Source: an uncultured Oscillospiraceae bacterium (GTDB lineage Bacteria > Bacillota > Clostridia > Oscillospirales > Oscillospiraceae). From it: a stretch of 64,000 nt of DNA. The notes beneath the pieces are model-generated. The model saw nothing but the letters and a program-made list of their open reading frames with translations. It was not told the DNA's origin and did no database searches. The stretch is from contig CAJFQQ010000002.1 of the NCBI GenBank assembly GCA_904419145.1, positions 35,641-99,640 of the forward strand, given 5' to 3'. Position 1 is the first letter of the stretch. Every line of letters begins with the position of its first letter. This document shows, one piece after another, positions 8,310 to 17,028 of this stretch. Made by a program: the position numbers and the translations under genes.

Positions 8310-9305
8310 ATGAAAAAATTATCTTACAAAAAGCTCCTGTTGTGCGCCGGGATTCTGGTCATTTTGATTGTGCTGCCCCTGATCTTCAACACTGCGTTTT
8401 CCCACCACATTATGACCATGATGTGCATTTGGGCCCTGTTGGGCATGGGCTGGAACTTCATCGGCGGATATGCCGGCCAGATCTCCAACGGCCACGCTAT
8501 CTATTACGCCTTTGGTGCCTATACCAACGCGATGTTGCTCCAGTGGTTCAACCTGTCCCCCTGGATTGCCATGTGGATCGGCTGCCTGCTGTCTGCCGGA
8601 ATCGCCTTCCTGATCGGCAAGGGCCTGCTGCGCTTCCGGGGCCACGTGTTCGCCATTGCTACTATGGCTGTAGCCGAGTGCGTGCGCCTGATCTTCATTA
8701 ACACAAAAGCCATTGGCGGCGCCACCGGCGTGTATATCTTCAACGCCGAGCTGGATCCAGCTCTGTATATGCAGTTCACAGACACCAAGACCTATGTCTA
8801 TCTGTATATGGCATTCGTTGTTGCTGTCCTGCTGTTTGTCCGCTGGCTGAACACCACCAAATTCTGCTACTACCTGCGTGCCATCAACGGCAATGAAACC
8901 GCCGCTGAAAGCGCCGGCATCAATGCCGCCAACTATAAACTGTGGGCCTATATGCTCAGCGCCGCCATCGTCAGCCTGGCCGGCAGCCTCTATATGCAGT
9001 TCATGCGGTATACCGACCCCTCCATGATTCTGACCTCCAACATCTCCATGATGATCGTCCTGGTTACAGTTATGGGTGGCGTAGGCACTGTGTATGGGCC
9101 CTTGATCGGCGCTATTGTCCTGACCTATATCTCGGAGTATACCCGTGTCTATCTGAGCCATTATAACGGCCTGGACATGGTTATCTATGGCGTTCTGGTC
9201 ATCCTGATTGTTTTGTTTATCCCCGATGGTCTGATTTCCATTCCCGGCAGAATCCGCAAGCACCGGGAGCACAAGGCTGCAGTAAAGGAGGCGCCAGCAA
9301 AATGA
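8310..9305 (+). CDS. Liv-type ABC transporter permease, LivM family
   Basis: 331 residues, multi-spanning. Landmarks are ALLGMGWNFIGGYAGQISNGHA, FLIGKGLLRFRGHVFAIATMA, YLRAINGNETAAESAGIN and MGGVGTVYGPLIGAIVLTY, all typical of LivM. It starts 17 bases after livH behind AGGAGGGGG, and its stop overlaps the next ATG by 4 bases (ATGA). Second half of the heterodimeric permease. Confidence 0.93.
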   Translation: MKKLSYKKLLLCAGILVILIVLPLIFNTAFSHHIMTMMCIWALLGMGWNFIGGYAGQISNGHAIYYAFGAYTNAMLLQWFNLSPWIAMWIGCLLSAGIAFLIGKGLLRFRGHVFAIATMAVAECVRLIFINTKAIGGATGVYIFNAELDPALYMQFTDTKTYVYLYMAFVVAVLLFVRWLNTTKFCYYLRAINGNETAAESAGINAANYKLWAYMLSAAIVSLAGSLYMQFMRYTDPSMILTSNISMMIVLVTVMGGVGTVYGPLIGAIVLTYISEYTRVYLSHYNGLDMVIYGVLVILIVLFIPDGLISIPGRIRKHREHKAAVKEAPAK

Positions 9306-10033
9306 GCAACTATATTCTGCAAGTAAACGACGCCACCAAAAAATTCAGCGGCCTGATGGCTAACGAAGGCATTACCTTTGATGTAGGGGTGGGCGAAATT
9401 CTGGGACTTGTGGGACCTAACGGCGCCGGCAAGACCACCCTGTTCAACTCCCTCAGCGGGGTCCATCAGTTGACCCGCGGTACCATTACATTTGACGGTC
9501 AGGATATCACAAAGCTTAGCAGCCACCAGATCTGTAAGCTTGGAATCGGCCGTACCTTCCAAATCCCCCAGGCCATTGTGACCCTGTCTGTGGAAGAAAA
9601 TGTGCTGATCGGCGCGCTGTGCCACACCAACAATATGAAGGTGGCGCGCAAGCACGCCCATGAGACCATTGAGTTCTGCGGCCTGGCTGCTCTGGCCGAC
9701 AAGCCGGCAGCCATCCTGAATGTGGCGCAGAAGAAACGTCTGGAGATCGCCCGAGCCTATGCTACTGATCCCAAGCTGCTTCTTCTGGACGAGACTATGG
9801 CCGGGCTCACTGCCACTGAACGCGTAGAATCCATCCAGCTGATCCGCGAGATCAACAATCAAGGTGTCAGTATCGTGATGATCGAGCACAACATGGACGT
9901 GGTAATGAGTGTGTCCAACCGTGTCCTTGTGCTGGATGCCGGCAAGGTGCTGGCCCTCGGCTCTCCAGAGGAAGTCACCTCCAACGAGGCCGTGATTAAC
10001 GCCTATCTGGGAGGAGGTAAGAAAGATGCTTAA
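9302..10033 (+). CDS. Liv-type ABC transporter ATPase, LivG family
   Basis: 243 residues. Walker A GPNGAGKTTLFN, a Q-loop region at RTFQIPQ, and a switch His in MIEHNMDVV. The ABC signature, normally LPYGQQRRLE in LivG, reads LNVAQKKRLE, so the usual glycine is absent, and Walker B is LLLLDET rather than LLLLDEP. The catalytic Asp-Glu pair is kept, so it should still hydrolyse ATP, possibly with asymmetric site use alongside LivF. Translationally coupled on both sides: 4-base overlap with livM and 8-base overlap with livF. Confidence 0.93.
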   Translation: MSNYILQVNDATKKFSGLMANEGITFDVGVGEILGLVGPNGAGKTTLFNSLSGVHQLTRGTITFDGQDITKLSSHQICKLGIGRTFQIPQAIVTLSVEENVLIGALCHTNNMKVARKHAHETIEFCGLAALADKPAAILNVAQKKRLEIARAYATDPKLLLLDETMAGLTATERVESIQLIREINNQGVSIVMIEHNMDVVMSVSNRVLVLDAGKVLALGSPEEVTSNEAVINAYLGGGKKDA

Positions 10034-10730
10034 GGTGGAACATGTGCAGACCGGATATGACGGCGTCCCTGTCGTCCACGACGCATCTCTGCAGGTCAAT
10101 CAGGGGACTATCGTGGCATTGGTCGGTTCAAACGGTTCCGGCAAGACCTCTCTGCTGCGGGCCATCACCGGGACTCTTCCGGTGATGCGCGGCAATATCA
10201 CCTACAAGGGCCAGTCCATTGTGGGGATGAAGTCCTATAAGCTGCTGGATATGGGAATTTCCATGGTTCCTGAAGGCCGCCACCTGTTTGGCAAGATGTC
10301 CGTACGGGACAATCTGATGATGGGGGCCTACACTGTCCGGGACAAGGCTGAGATTGAAAAGCGCCTGAGGTTCGTCTTCCAACTGCTCCCCCGTGTGGAG
10401 GAGCGCCAGAAGCAGCAGGCAGACACTCTCTCCGGCGGTGAGCAGCAGATGGTGGCCATCGCTCGCGGGCTCATGGCGAGCCCGGAGCTTCTGATCCTGG
10501 ACGAGCCCTCCCTGGGTTTGATGCCAAAGCTGGTGACGGAGATCTTTGAATTCATCCGGCGCATTAAGGATGCCGGCGTCACCATTATCATTGTGGAACA
10601 GAACGCTATGGCCACACTGGAGATGAGCGACTACGCCTATGTGATGCAGAACGGCGAAACCATCCTGGAGGGCACCGGCCAAGATCTCCTGGCCGACGAG
10701 CAAGTGAAGAAAGCATATTTGGGAGGATAA
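10026..10730 (+). CDS. Liv-type ABC transporter ATPase, LivF family
   Basis: 234 residues. Walker A GSNGSGKTSLLRA, complete signature LSGGEQQMVAIARGL, Walker B LLILDEPSLGL and the switch region IIIVEQN. The PEGRHLFGKMSVRDNLMMGAY segment is characteristic of LivF. Together with LivG it powers the transporter; unlike LivG its signature motif is canonical. Confidence 0.94.
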   Translation: MLKVEHVQTGYDGVPVVHDASLQVNQGTIVALVGSNGSGKTSLLRAITGTLPVMRGNITYKGQSIVGMKSYKLLDMGISMVPEGRHLFGKMSVRDNLMMGAYTVRDKAEIEKRLRFVFQLLPRVEERQKQQADTLSGGEQQMVAIARGLMASPELLILDEPSLGLMPKLVTEIFEFIRRIKDAGVTIIIVEQNAMATLEMSDYAYVMQNGETILEGTGQDLLADEQVKKAYLGG

Positions 10731-10733
10731 ATC

Positions 10734-11561
10734 ATGCTTGTTACACTAAAGGAACTGCTGCAGCAGTATATGACCAGCGACAAGGCAGTCGGGGCCTTCA
10801 ATGTCACCACCTACTGCGATGCCAAGCCTGTGATTACGGCAGCCGAGAAAAAGAATGCGCCTGTGATCGTCCAGGTAGGCGGCTTTGCCACCCGCTATAT
10901 GGATCTGGAGCTGTGGGGCAAGCTGCTGGTGACCATGGCCGATCGTTCCCCGGTGCCTGTGTGCATCCATCTGGACCACTCCAAAGACGTGGAGGAGTGC
11001 CAGAAGGCCATTGACGCCGGTTTTTCCTCCGTGATGTATGACGGCTCCCAGCTGTCCTACGAGGAGAACGTGCGCCTCACCAGCGAGGTGGTGCGCCGCG
11101 CCGCCCAGAAGGGTGTCAGCGTGGAGGGTGAGATCGGCTCCGTGGCCTATTCCGGCACTGATGCTTACAAGGCCGAAGCCTCTGACCCCGATACTGTTGC
11201 CCGCTTTGTGGCCGATACGGGCGTTGACGCCGTGGCTGTGGCCGTGGGAACCCTGCACCGCATGGAGACCCAGGCTGCCCATCTGGACTTTGACCTGCTG
11301 CGTGCCATCCAGGCCAAAGTGGACATCCCTCTGGTGATCCACGGCTCCTCCGGCCTGTGCGACGAGGACTTCAAGCAGATGTGCGCTACCCATGTCACCA
11401 AGGTGAACATCGGCACCGCCCTGCGTATGGCCTTTGACAAGGGGCTGCGCACCGCCCTCAACGACCACCCCGAGAGCAACGTGTTTACCGAGATCGCCCA
11501 CATCCCCATGCAGTATGTGGAGGACAAGGTGATTGAAAAGCTGGGCCTCCTCGGCTTCTAA
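10734..11561 (+). CDS. class II fructose-bisphosphate aldolase-family protein (second copy)
   Basis: 275 residues, 3 bases after livF and therefore in the transporter operon. Active-site motifs HLDHSKDVEEC, EGEIGSVAYSG, VGTLHRME and HGSSGLCDEDF match the class II aldolase family (Zn2+-dependent, FBA/GatY/KbaY type). It is a distant paralogue of the product of 1394-2248. Coupling with a PfkB kinase directly downstream suggests kinase-then-aldolase processing of a ketose phosphate to triose phosphates. Substrate uncertain. Confidence 0.88.
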   Translation: MLVTLKELLQQYMTSDKAVGAFNVTTYCDAKPVITAAEKKNAPVIVQVGGFATRYMDLELWGKLLVTMADRSPVPVCIHLDHSKDVEECQKAIDAGFSSVMYDGSQLSYEENVRLTSEVVRRAAQKGVSVEGEIGSVAYSGTDAYKAEASDPDTVARFVADTGVDAVAVAVGTLHRMETQAAHLDFDLLRAIQAKVDIPLVIHGSSGLCDEDFKQMCATHVTKVNIGTALRMAFDKGLRTALNDHPESNVFTEIAHIPMQYVEDKVIEKLGLLGF

Positions 11562-11584
11562 TTCCGATCTGACAGGAGGACATC

Positions 11585-12532
11585 ATGGGTAATTTTGATG
11601 TCATTTGTGTGGGCAACTCCGCAGTGGACGTACCTCTTTGCCCGGTTGGCCCTGAGATTTTTTCCTACGACTCTTATCCCATTGACCGCATTATCCCCCA
11701 GGTGGGCGGCAGCGGCACCAACGTGTCCACCATCCTCTCCCGCCTGGGGAAGCGGGTGAAGCTCATCACGCTGCTGGGCGACGACATGCTGGGGGATTTC
11801 CTGATCCGCCACTGCCAGAGGAACGGTATCGACACCTCCTCCATCGCCCGCCGCAGTGATATCGACACGCCGCTGAGCGTGGGGCTGGTCCGCGCCGACG
11901 GTGAGCGGGGCTTTGTGGTCAGCAAGAGCAGCAGCACCTTCTCCTTCTGCGCGGAGGATGTGAACAGTGCGGATTTTGCCGGGGCAAAGGCCATGGTCTT
12001 TTCCAGCATTTTTATCATGCCGCGCTTTGACGACGCCGGTCTGACCAAGGTATTCTCCGACGCGCAGAAGGCAGGCCTTGTGGTCTGCGCCGATATGATG
12101 CGCAGCCGGACCGGCCAGCGGATCGACGCCATTGCCACCGCGCTCTCCCATGTGGACTACTTCTTCGCCAACTTCGAGGAGGCGGAGTTCCTGACCTCCC
12201 AGTCCGCCTACCACAGCATGTCCCAGGTCCTGCTTGACGCGGGCGTCAAGCACGTACTCATCAAAAACGGGAAAGAGGGCTGCTATATCCGCGACAACGA
12301 GACAGAACAGCTCCTGCCCGCCTTTTTGAACGAACACCCGGTGGATACCATCGGCGCCGGAGATAACTTCGCGGCAGGCTTTGTCGCGGCACTGCTGGAT
12401 GGCCTCACCTTCCCGGAGGCTGCCCGGTTTGCCAATGCCACTGCCGCCATCTCCGTAGGCGCTCCCGGCTCCACCAACGGTGTCCAGAGCAAGGAGCAGG
12501 TAGAGACCCTCCTCCGGCAGGCCTCTGTCTGA
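11585..12532 (+). CDS. PfkB-family carbohydrate kinase
   Basis: 315 residues with the ribokinase-like fold: N-terminal GGSGTNVSTILSRLGKRVKLITLLGDD and the C-terminal anion-hole and catalytic Asp motif DTIGAGDNFAAGFVAALLDG. Good AGGAGG site. Last gene of the transporter operon, followed by a strong terminator. It would phosphorylate a sugar, sugar phosphate or nucleoside; with the aldolase next to it a ketose 1- or 6-phosphate is the natural guess. Confidence 0.9.
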   Translation: MGNFDVICVGNSAVDVPLCPVGPEIFSYDSYPIDRIIPQVGGSGTNVSTILSRLGKRVKLITLLGDDMLGDFLIRHCQRNGIDTSSIARRSDIDTPLSVGLVRADGERGFVVSKSSSTFSFCAEDVNSADFAGAKAMVFSSIFIMPRFDDAGLTKVFSDAQKAGLVVCADMMRSRTGQRIDAIATALSHVDYFFANFEEAEFLTSQSAYHSMSQVLLDAGVKHVLIKNGKEGCYIRDNETEQLLPAFLNEHPVDTIGAGDNFAAGFVAALLDGLTFPEAARFANATAAISVGAPGSTNGVQSKEQVETLLRQASV

Positions 12533-12570
12533 TCCCCTCCTTGTGAGTCTACCTACCTTTTCCCCTTCTA

Positions 12571-12618
12571 GGTCAGAGGCCGGAGGTCCAAAAAGGACCT
12601 CCGGCCTCTGGCCTTTTT
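12571..12618 (+). terminator. intrinsic terminator of the transporter operon
   Basis: Perfect 16-bp stem (12574-12589 with 12595-12610) with a short A-rich loop, extended by three weaker pairs and followed by TTTTT at 12614-12618. Confidence 0.9.
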
Positions 12619-12681
12619 CACTTGGCGTTCTCTTGGATGGAAGGGAACGGGTAGTGGTGGGTGCCGCGATTTTCTTGAAAC

Positions 12682-12722
12682 AAAAAGCAGGCAGGGCCCC
12701 GGAGGATTCCTCCGGGGCCCTG
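12682..12722 (-). terminator. intrinsic terminator of the 5-oxoprolinase operon
   Basis: Near-perfect palindrome pairing 12692-12706 with 12708-12722; on the minus strand the stem is followed by a T-run (complement of AAAAA at 12682-12686). It lies just past the pxpA stop. Confidence 0.85.
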
Positions 12723-12745
12723 CTGTCGTCATTTGGTTGGATGCT

Positions 12746-13507
12746 TTACTGGAAGTTGCGGATCTCGATGCCCTCCCTAGCAAAGACCTCGCGGATCTTC
12801 TGCACAAAGGCCAGGGCCTTGGGACCGTCGCCATGGACGCAGAGGGTGTCCCCCTTGATGTCCAGCTCCTTGCCGTTGATGGAGGTCACCTTACCCTCCT
12901 TTACCATGCGGACGCACCGCGCAATGGCGATGTTTTCATCGGTGATCATGGAGCCCTCCATGGAGCGGGGCACCAGGGAGAGGTCGTCCATATAGGCCCG
13001 GTCTGCAAAAATCTCGCTCTTGGCCACCAGCCCCATGTTCTCCGCCTCCTCGCCCAGCACGGCACCGGCGCAGTAGTAGATCATGATGCTCTTGTCGATC
13101 TCGCATACCGCCTCGCAGATGGCCCGGGACACCTCCCGGTCATACTGGCAGAGGTTGCCCAGGGCCCCGTGGGGCGCCACGTGCTGGAGCTTCATCCCGT
13201 GCCCGGCCAGGAAGGCCTGGAGGGCGCCGATCTGGTACTTCATGTAGTTTTTCACCTCAATGGGCTTGAGCACCATTTTCCGCCGGCCAAAGCCCAGCAG
13301 GTCCGGATATCCCGGGTGTGCGCCCACGGCCACGCCACGGGCCGCGGCGGCCTTCACCGTGGTGTCCATCACCATGGGATCGCCGGCGTGAAAGCCGCAG
13401 GCCACATTGGCGGAGGTGACATATTTGATGATTTCCTCGTCGCCGCCGATCTTATAGGCGCCGAAGCTCTCGCCCATATCGCTGTTCAAGTCGATCTGAT
13501 AAGCCAT
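12746..13507 (-). CDS. pxpA: 5-oxoprolinase subunit PxpA (LamB/YcsF family)
   Basis: 253 residues from the ATG at 13507, which has AAGGAGGAACAG immediately upstream; the open frame reaches back into pxpC. N-terminus YQIDLNSDMGESFGAYKIGGDEEI is the family signature, followed by ANVACGFHAGDP and GAHPGYPDLLGFGRR. With PxpB and PxpC it cleaves 5-oxoproline to glutamate using ATP, removing a damage product of glutamine and glutathione. Last gene of the operon. Confidence 0.96.
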   Translation of the reverse strand: MAYQIDLNSDMGESFGAYKIGGDEEIIKYVTSANVACGFHAGDPMVMDTTVKAAAARGVAVGAHPGYPDLLGFGRRKMVLKPIEVKNYMKYQIGALQAFLAGHGMKLQHVAPHGALGNLCQYDREVSRAICEAVCEIDKSIMIYYCAGAVLGEEAENMGLVAKSEIFADRAYMDDLSLVPRSMEGSMITDENIAIARCVRMVKEGKVTSINGKELDIKGDTLCVHGDGPKALAFVQKIREVFAREGIEIRNFQ

Positions 13508-13521
13508 TTGCTGTTCCTCCT

Positions 13522-14538
13522 TCAACATTCTTCCACCTGGATGGTAAAGGTCTGCCCGTTCACCTGTACCCGATAGGTCCGCCCCACCGGCTCCGGCGCC
13601 TCCATCTGCTGCTGCAGTGCCGCCAGCTCCCTGCGCCAGTCGGCGTACAGCTGCTGGGCCTCGTCCACAGAGACCTTCTCAAAGCGGATCTGGTCCCCGG
13701 CCTTGCTCTGCCCGATCACAGGCAGATCCACGGTGATGACCGTGGCGATCTTGGTGTAGCCCCCAACGGTCTGGTGGTCCGCCATCATGATGATGGGGTG
13801 GCCGTCGGAGGGGACCTGGACGGAGCCAATGGCGATCCCGTCGGAGATGATATTGCCGTCGGTCTTGTGGGCCACCACAGGGCCCTCCAGCCGGTAGCCC
13901 ATGCGGTCAAAATCCTTGCCCACGGTGTAGGTGCCGCACAGGAAATCCGCGATCCCCTGTTCCGTGAAGCGGTCGTCCTGGGGGCCCAGGATGACCCGCA
14001 CCGTCCGGGGGCCGCTCTCGATGGCCGGTGCCTCCAGGCGGCGACGGGCCAGATTGGGCAGGCTGGCCACCGTGCTCCGGAGCGGGAGCTCGTCCCCCTT
14101 CTCCAGACGGCGGCCCTGATACCCGCCGATCTTGAAGCGGGGCAGGGTGGAGCGGCTCCCCAGCACCTGGGGGATGTCCAGGCCGCCGGCAAAGGCCATA
14201 TAGGCCCGGCAGCCGCTGACCGGCGCGCCGAAGGAGACCGTATCCCCCGCTTTCATCGCCAGAGCGCGGTAGGTCTCCGCGCTCTCGCCGTTGACGCGCA
14301 GAGACAGGTCCGCGCCGGTGACGGCGATCACCGCGGGACTGGTAAAGCGCAGCGTCGGCCCCAGCAGGGTGATCTCCAGCGCCGCCTCATTGGGGTCGTT
14401 TCCCACCAGCACGTTGGCGGTCTGGAAGGCGCGCTGGTCCATGGGACCGGAGGTGGACAGGCCGTATTGCTCATAGCCGAAGCGGCCGATGTCCTGGACG
14501 GTGGTCAGGACACCGCCATTTTCTACGATCACACCCAT
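13522..14538 (-). CDS. pxpC: 5-oxoprolinase subunit PxpC (biotin-dependent carboxyltransferase-like)
   Basis: 338 residues. The N-terminus VIVENGGVLTTVQDIGRFGYEQYGLSTSGPMD is diagnostic of the KipA/PxpC (allophanate hydrolase subunit 2) family; later VILGPQDDRF and the DGIAIGSVQVPSDGHPIIMMADHQTVGGY segment are also typical. Forms the PxpBC complex. Three bases separate it from pxpB and 14 from pxpA. Confidence 0.95.
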   Translation of the reverse strand: MGVIVENGGVLTTVQDIGRFGYEQYGLSTSGPMDQRAFQTANVLVGNDPNEAALEITLLGPTLRFTSPAVIAVTGADLSLRVNGESAETYRALAMKAGDTVSFGAPVSGCRAYMAFAGGLDIPQVLGSRSTLPRFKIGGYQGRRLEKGDELPLRSTVASLPNLARRRLEAPAIESGPRTVRVILGPQDDRFTEQGIADFLCGTYTVGKDFDRMGYRLEGPVVAHKTDGNIISDGIAIGSVQVPSDGHPIIMMADHQTVGGYTKIATVITVDLPVIGQSKAGDQIRFEKVSVDEAQQLYADWRRELAALQQQMEAPEPVGRTYRVQVNGQTFTIQVEEC

Positions 14539-14541
14539 CGC

Positions 14542-15270
14542 TCACGCCTCCTTCTCATAGGTTCTGCACACGTAGGTGCCCGCTTCCACCTGGGCGCGGA
14601 TGGAACGGAACTCCGCCGGGGAGATGGGAACGTGGTGCATCCACTGGCCGGACTGGAGGAGGAAGGGGTTCTCCTTCCGGCTGTCGTAGGCCAGGACGGG
14701 GGTGGTGCCGATGATGTTCCAGCCGCAGGGCTGCTCGAAGGGGATGATATCGCTGAGGCCCAGCTGCACCACGATGCTGCCGCCCGGGATCTTCACCCGC
14801 GGCGTCTCGCGGCGCTTGAAGGAGAACGGATTCTCCATCCGGGCAGAGTAGGGATGCCCCGGCGCAAAGCCCAGCATGTAGACAAAATAGTCGCTCTGGC
14901 TGTGGATGCGGATGATCTCCTCCACACTCTTTCCCTCGATCTGAGCGATCTCCTGGATATCCGCGGCGTACTCCCCCTCATAGCACACCGGGATCTCCGT
15001 GACAATCGCCGGCGGCAGCTCCACATTGCCCAGGTGCTCTCCCAGCTGTTCAACCTTCTCCATCAGTTTTTGGTAGGAAATCACCAGCGGGTCATAGTGG
15101 ATCAGCAGGGAGCGATAGGCCGGCACCAGCTCCCCCAACCCATCCAGCTTTGCACGCTCCAGTGCTACCTTCAGCGAACGGACCTTCTGGTTCACCGGAA
15201 TACTGATCTCATTTTCAAACTCCACCAGAAGCGCCTGATCGCCGGCAAAACGGAATGTCATTTCACTCAT
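14542..15270 (-). CDS. pxpB: 5-oxoprolinase subunit PxpB (KipI family)
   Basis: 242 residues. Landmarks FRFAGDQALLVEFENEIS, IPVCYEGEYAADIQEIAQ, YMLGFAPGHPYSARM (family consensus GF.PGFPYL) and RVKIPGGSIVVQLGLSDIIPFEQPCGWNIIGTTP. KipI homologues are also known as kinase A inhibitors in Bacillus, but clustering with pxpC and pxpA points to the 5-oxoprolinase role. The start ATG overlaps nothing; RraA ends 21 bases upstream. Confidence 0.94.
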   Translation of the reverse strand: MSEMTFRFAGDQALLVEFENEISIPVNQKVRSLKVALERAKLDGLGELVPAYRSLLIHYDPLVISYQKLMEKVEQLGEHLGNVELPPAIVTEIPVCYEGEYAADIQEIAQIEGKSVEEIIRIHSQSDYFVYMLGFAPGHPYSARMENPFSFKRRETPRVKIPGGSIVVQLGLSDIIPFEQPCGWNIIGTTPVLAYDSRKENPFLLQSGQWMHHVPISPAEFRSIRAQVEAGTYVCRTYEKEA

Positions 15271-15291
15271 CCGGGCCCAGCCTCCCTTCCG

Positions 15292-15972
15292 TCAGTCTAC
15301 GTACTCCACGCCCAGCTGCTCCAGAGTGGCGTCAACAAAGGGGCGGGGGAAGCCCTTGCCGGAGAGAATACCGGCGATCTGCCCCTCCTCCTTCTTGTGG
15401 ACCGCCCATGCCTCAGCGGCCAGGGCCTCCGCCTCGTGGGGCTTCACCACCAGGAGACTGTCCCCGTCGCCCACCAGGATATCACCCGGGCAGATCACCT
15501 GGCCGCCCACGGCTACCGGGAAGTTGATCTCGCCGGGGCCGTTCTTATAGGGCCCGTTGGGGACGACGCCCCGGGCGTAGACCGGGAAGTCCGTGTAGGC
15601 GGAAAGCTCATCCTTGTCGCGGACACAGCCGTCCACCACAAAGCCGACGATCCCGCGGCTCTTGGCGTAGGTAGACATGATCTCGCCGCACAGGGCGCGG
15701 CTCAGGCTGCCGCCGGCGGCAATGACCAGCACGTCGCCGGGCTTGGCCAGATCCAGGGCCTTGTGGAACATCAGGTTATCCCCCTCCGGGCAGCGGACGG
15801 TAAACGCCACGCCCAGCAGCGGGGACTTGTTCAGGTTCTTCAGCCCGGCGTCCACCGACGCGATACGGCCCATGCAGTCGTCGATATTTGCTACCGGCAG
15901 ACCGCGGAACGCCTCCACCAGCTTGGGGTCAGGACGCTCGAAATCTCTGCGAATTCTGCAACCAATTGCCAT
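15292..15972 (-). CDS. RraA-family protein (HMG/CHA aldolase or oxaloacetate decarboxylase-like)
   Basis: 226 residues. Core family motifs VANIDDCMGRI, the metal/pyruvate region GDVLVIAAGGSLSRALCGEIM (family G.V.V.D..G....A..G) and GIVGFVVDGCVRD (family consensus VIDG.VRD). Members are class II pyruvate aldolases (4-hydroxy-4-methyl-2-oxoglutarate aldolase), oxaloacetate decarboxylases or RNase E inhibitors. As first gene of the pxp operon, facing a LysR regulator, it more likely handles a keto acid that arises from the same nutrient source. The link is inference. Confidence 0.85.
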   Translation of the reverse strand: MAIGCRIRRDFERPDPKLVEAFRGLPVANIDDCMGRIASVDAGLKNLNKSPLLGVAFTVRCPEGDNLMFHKALDLAKPGDVLVIAAGGSLSRALCGEIMSTYAKSRGIVGFVVDGCVRDKDELSAYTDFPVYARGVVPNGPYKNGPGEINFPVAVGGQVICPGDILVGDGDSLLVVKPHEAEALAAEAWAVHKKEEGQIAGILSGKGFPRPFVDATLEQLGVEYVD

Positions 15973-16098
15973 TGTTGTTGACCTTCTTTCTTTCAGCTGT
16001 CCCCGGCGCCGCCAGGGATCATAAATTTTGTTGCTATCCCAATATTACTATGATATATTGATATATTATTACAAAATTCAATAAATAGGAGGGAGCAT
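15973..16098. promoter_or_regulatory. divergent control region of the pxp operon and its LysR regulator
   Basis: An AT-rich stretch (about 16025-16088) with overlapping TATATTGATATAT-type dyads lies between the divergent RraA and LysR genes, the classic arrangement for LysR autoregulation and activation. No single T-N11-A box stands out beyond doubt. Confidence 0.45.
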
Positions 16099-17019
16099 AT
16101 GAATCTGGCCGATATCGAAATGTTCCTCATCATCGTGCGCACCAAGAGCATCACCAAAACGGCGGATGCCCTGTTCCTCTCCCAGCCCACGGTCAGCCAG
16201 CGGCTGAAGGCCATGGAGCAGGAGCTGAACTACCCCCTGATTCTGCGCAGCAAGGGCTTCAAGCAGATCGAGCTGACCCAGGAGGGGATGGACTTTGTGC
16301 CCATTGCCGAGCGGATGGTGTCCTTGTGGAAGGAGACCAAGCTGCTGCAGCACAACCGGGACAGGAAGCTTCTGAATGTGGGGTGTACGGACAGCGTGAA
16401 TGTGGCGCTGCTTGCCCCCTTCTATCGGGAGCTGCTCCGCCAGGAAACGTCGCTGGATCTCAACATCCAGACCCATCACTCCTCGGAGCTATATGGGCTC
16501 CTGGACGACCATGATATCGACGTGGCCTTCGTCTTCTACCATCTTTATTACAAAAATATCATATCACAGCTGGTTTTCCAAGAGAAATTCTACCTGGTAC
16601 AGTCCCAGCACCCGGCGGTCAGCAAGGCTCTGGTCCATACGGAGGAGCTGGACCCGGCCATGGAGCTGTTTTTGAAGTGGGACGACCCCTATCAGCTGTG
16701 GCACGACCAGTGGCTGACCAACTACGCCAGACCCCATTTCAGCACCGATATCATTTCGCTGATCGGGCAGCTGTGGGACGACGACCGCTACTGGATGGTC
16801 GCGCCGGAGTCCGTTGTGGCCGCCCTCAGCCGCAGCCGCCCTGTCTATGTCAGCCGGCTGAAAAATCCGCCGCCGGACCGCTGCTGCTACAAGATCACCC
16901 ACCGCGCGCCATTGCCCACCAACCAGAAGGCGCTGGCCTATTTTGAGGAGAAGCTGGACGAATACCTGGCCGATCTCCGCTTTGACATCCCGGTGGGGCA
17001 GGTCTGGCAGCAGATGTAA
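16099..17019 (+). CDS. LysR-family transcriptional regulator
   Basis: 306 residues. N-terminal winged HTH: DIEMFLIIVRTKSITKTADALFLSQPTVSQRLKAMEQEL, then an effector-binding domain of two alpha/beta lobes. AGGAGGG site before the ATG. Divergent from the RraA-pxpBCA operon, so it probably controls that operon in response to 5-oxoproline or a related acid. The ligand is unknown. Confidence 0.93.
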   Translation: MNLADIEMFLIIVRTKSITKTADALFLSQPTVSQRLKAMEQELNYPLILRSKGFKQIELTQEGMDFVPIAERMVSLWKETKLLQHNRDRKLLNVGCTDSVNVALLAPFYRELLRQETSLDLNIQTHHSSELYGLLDDHDIDVAFVFYHLYYKNIISQLVFQEKFYLVQSQHPAVSKALVHTEELDPAMELFLKWDDPYQLWHDQWLTNYARPHFSTDIISLIGQLWDDDRYWMVAPESVVAALSRSRPVYVSRLKNPPPDRCCYKITHRAPLPTNQKALAYFEEKLDEYLADLRFDIPVGQVWQQM

Positions 17020-17028
17020 ACGGACCGG

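Noticed and set aside
13774..15981. A 735-codon open frame antisense to pxpC, pxpB and the RraA gene
   Set aside because: High GC gives long open antisense frames; it has no ribosome site, no family motif, and three well-recognised genes lie on the other strand.
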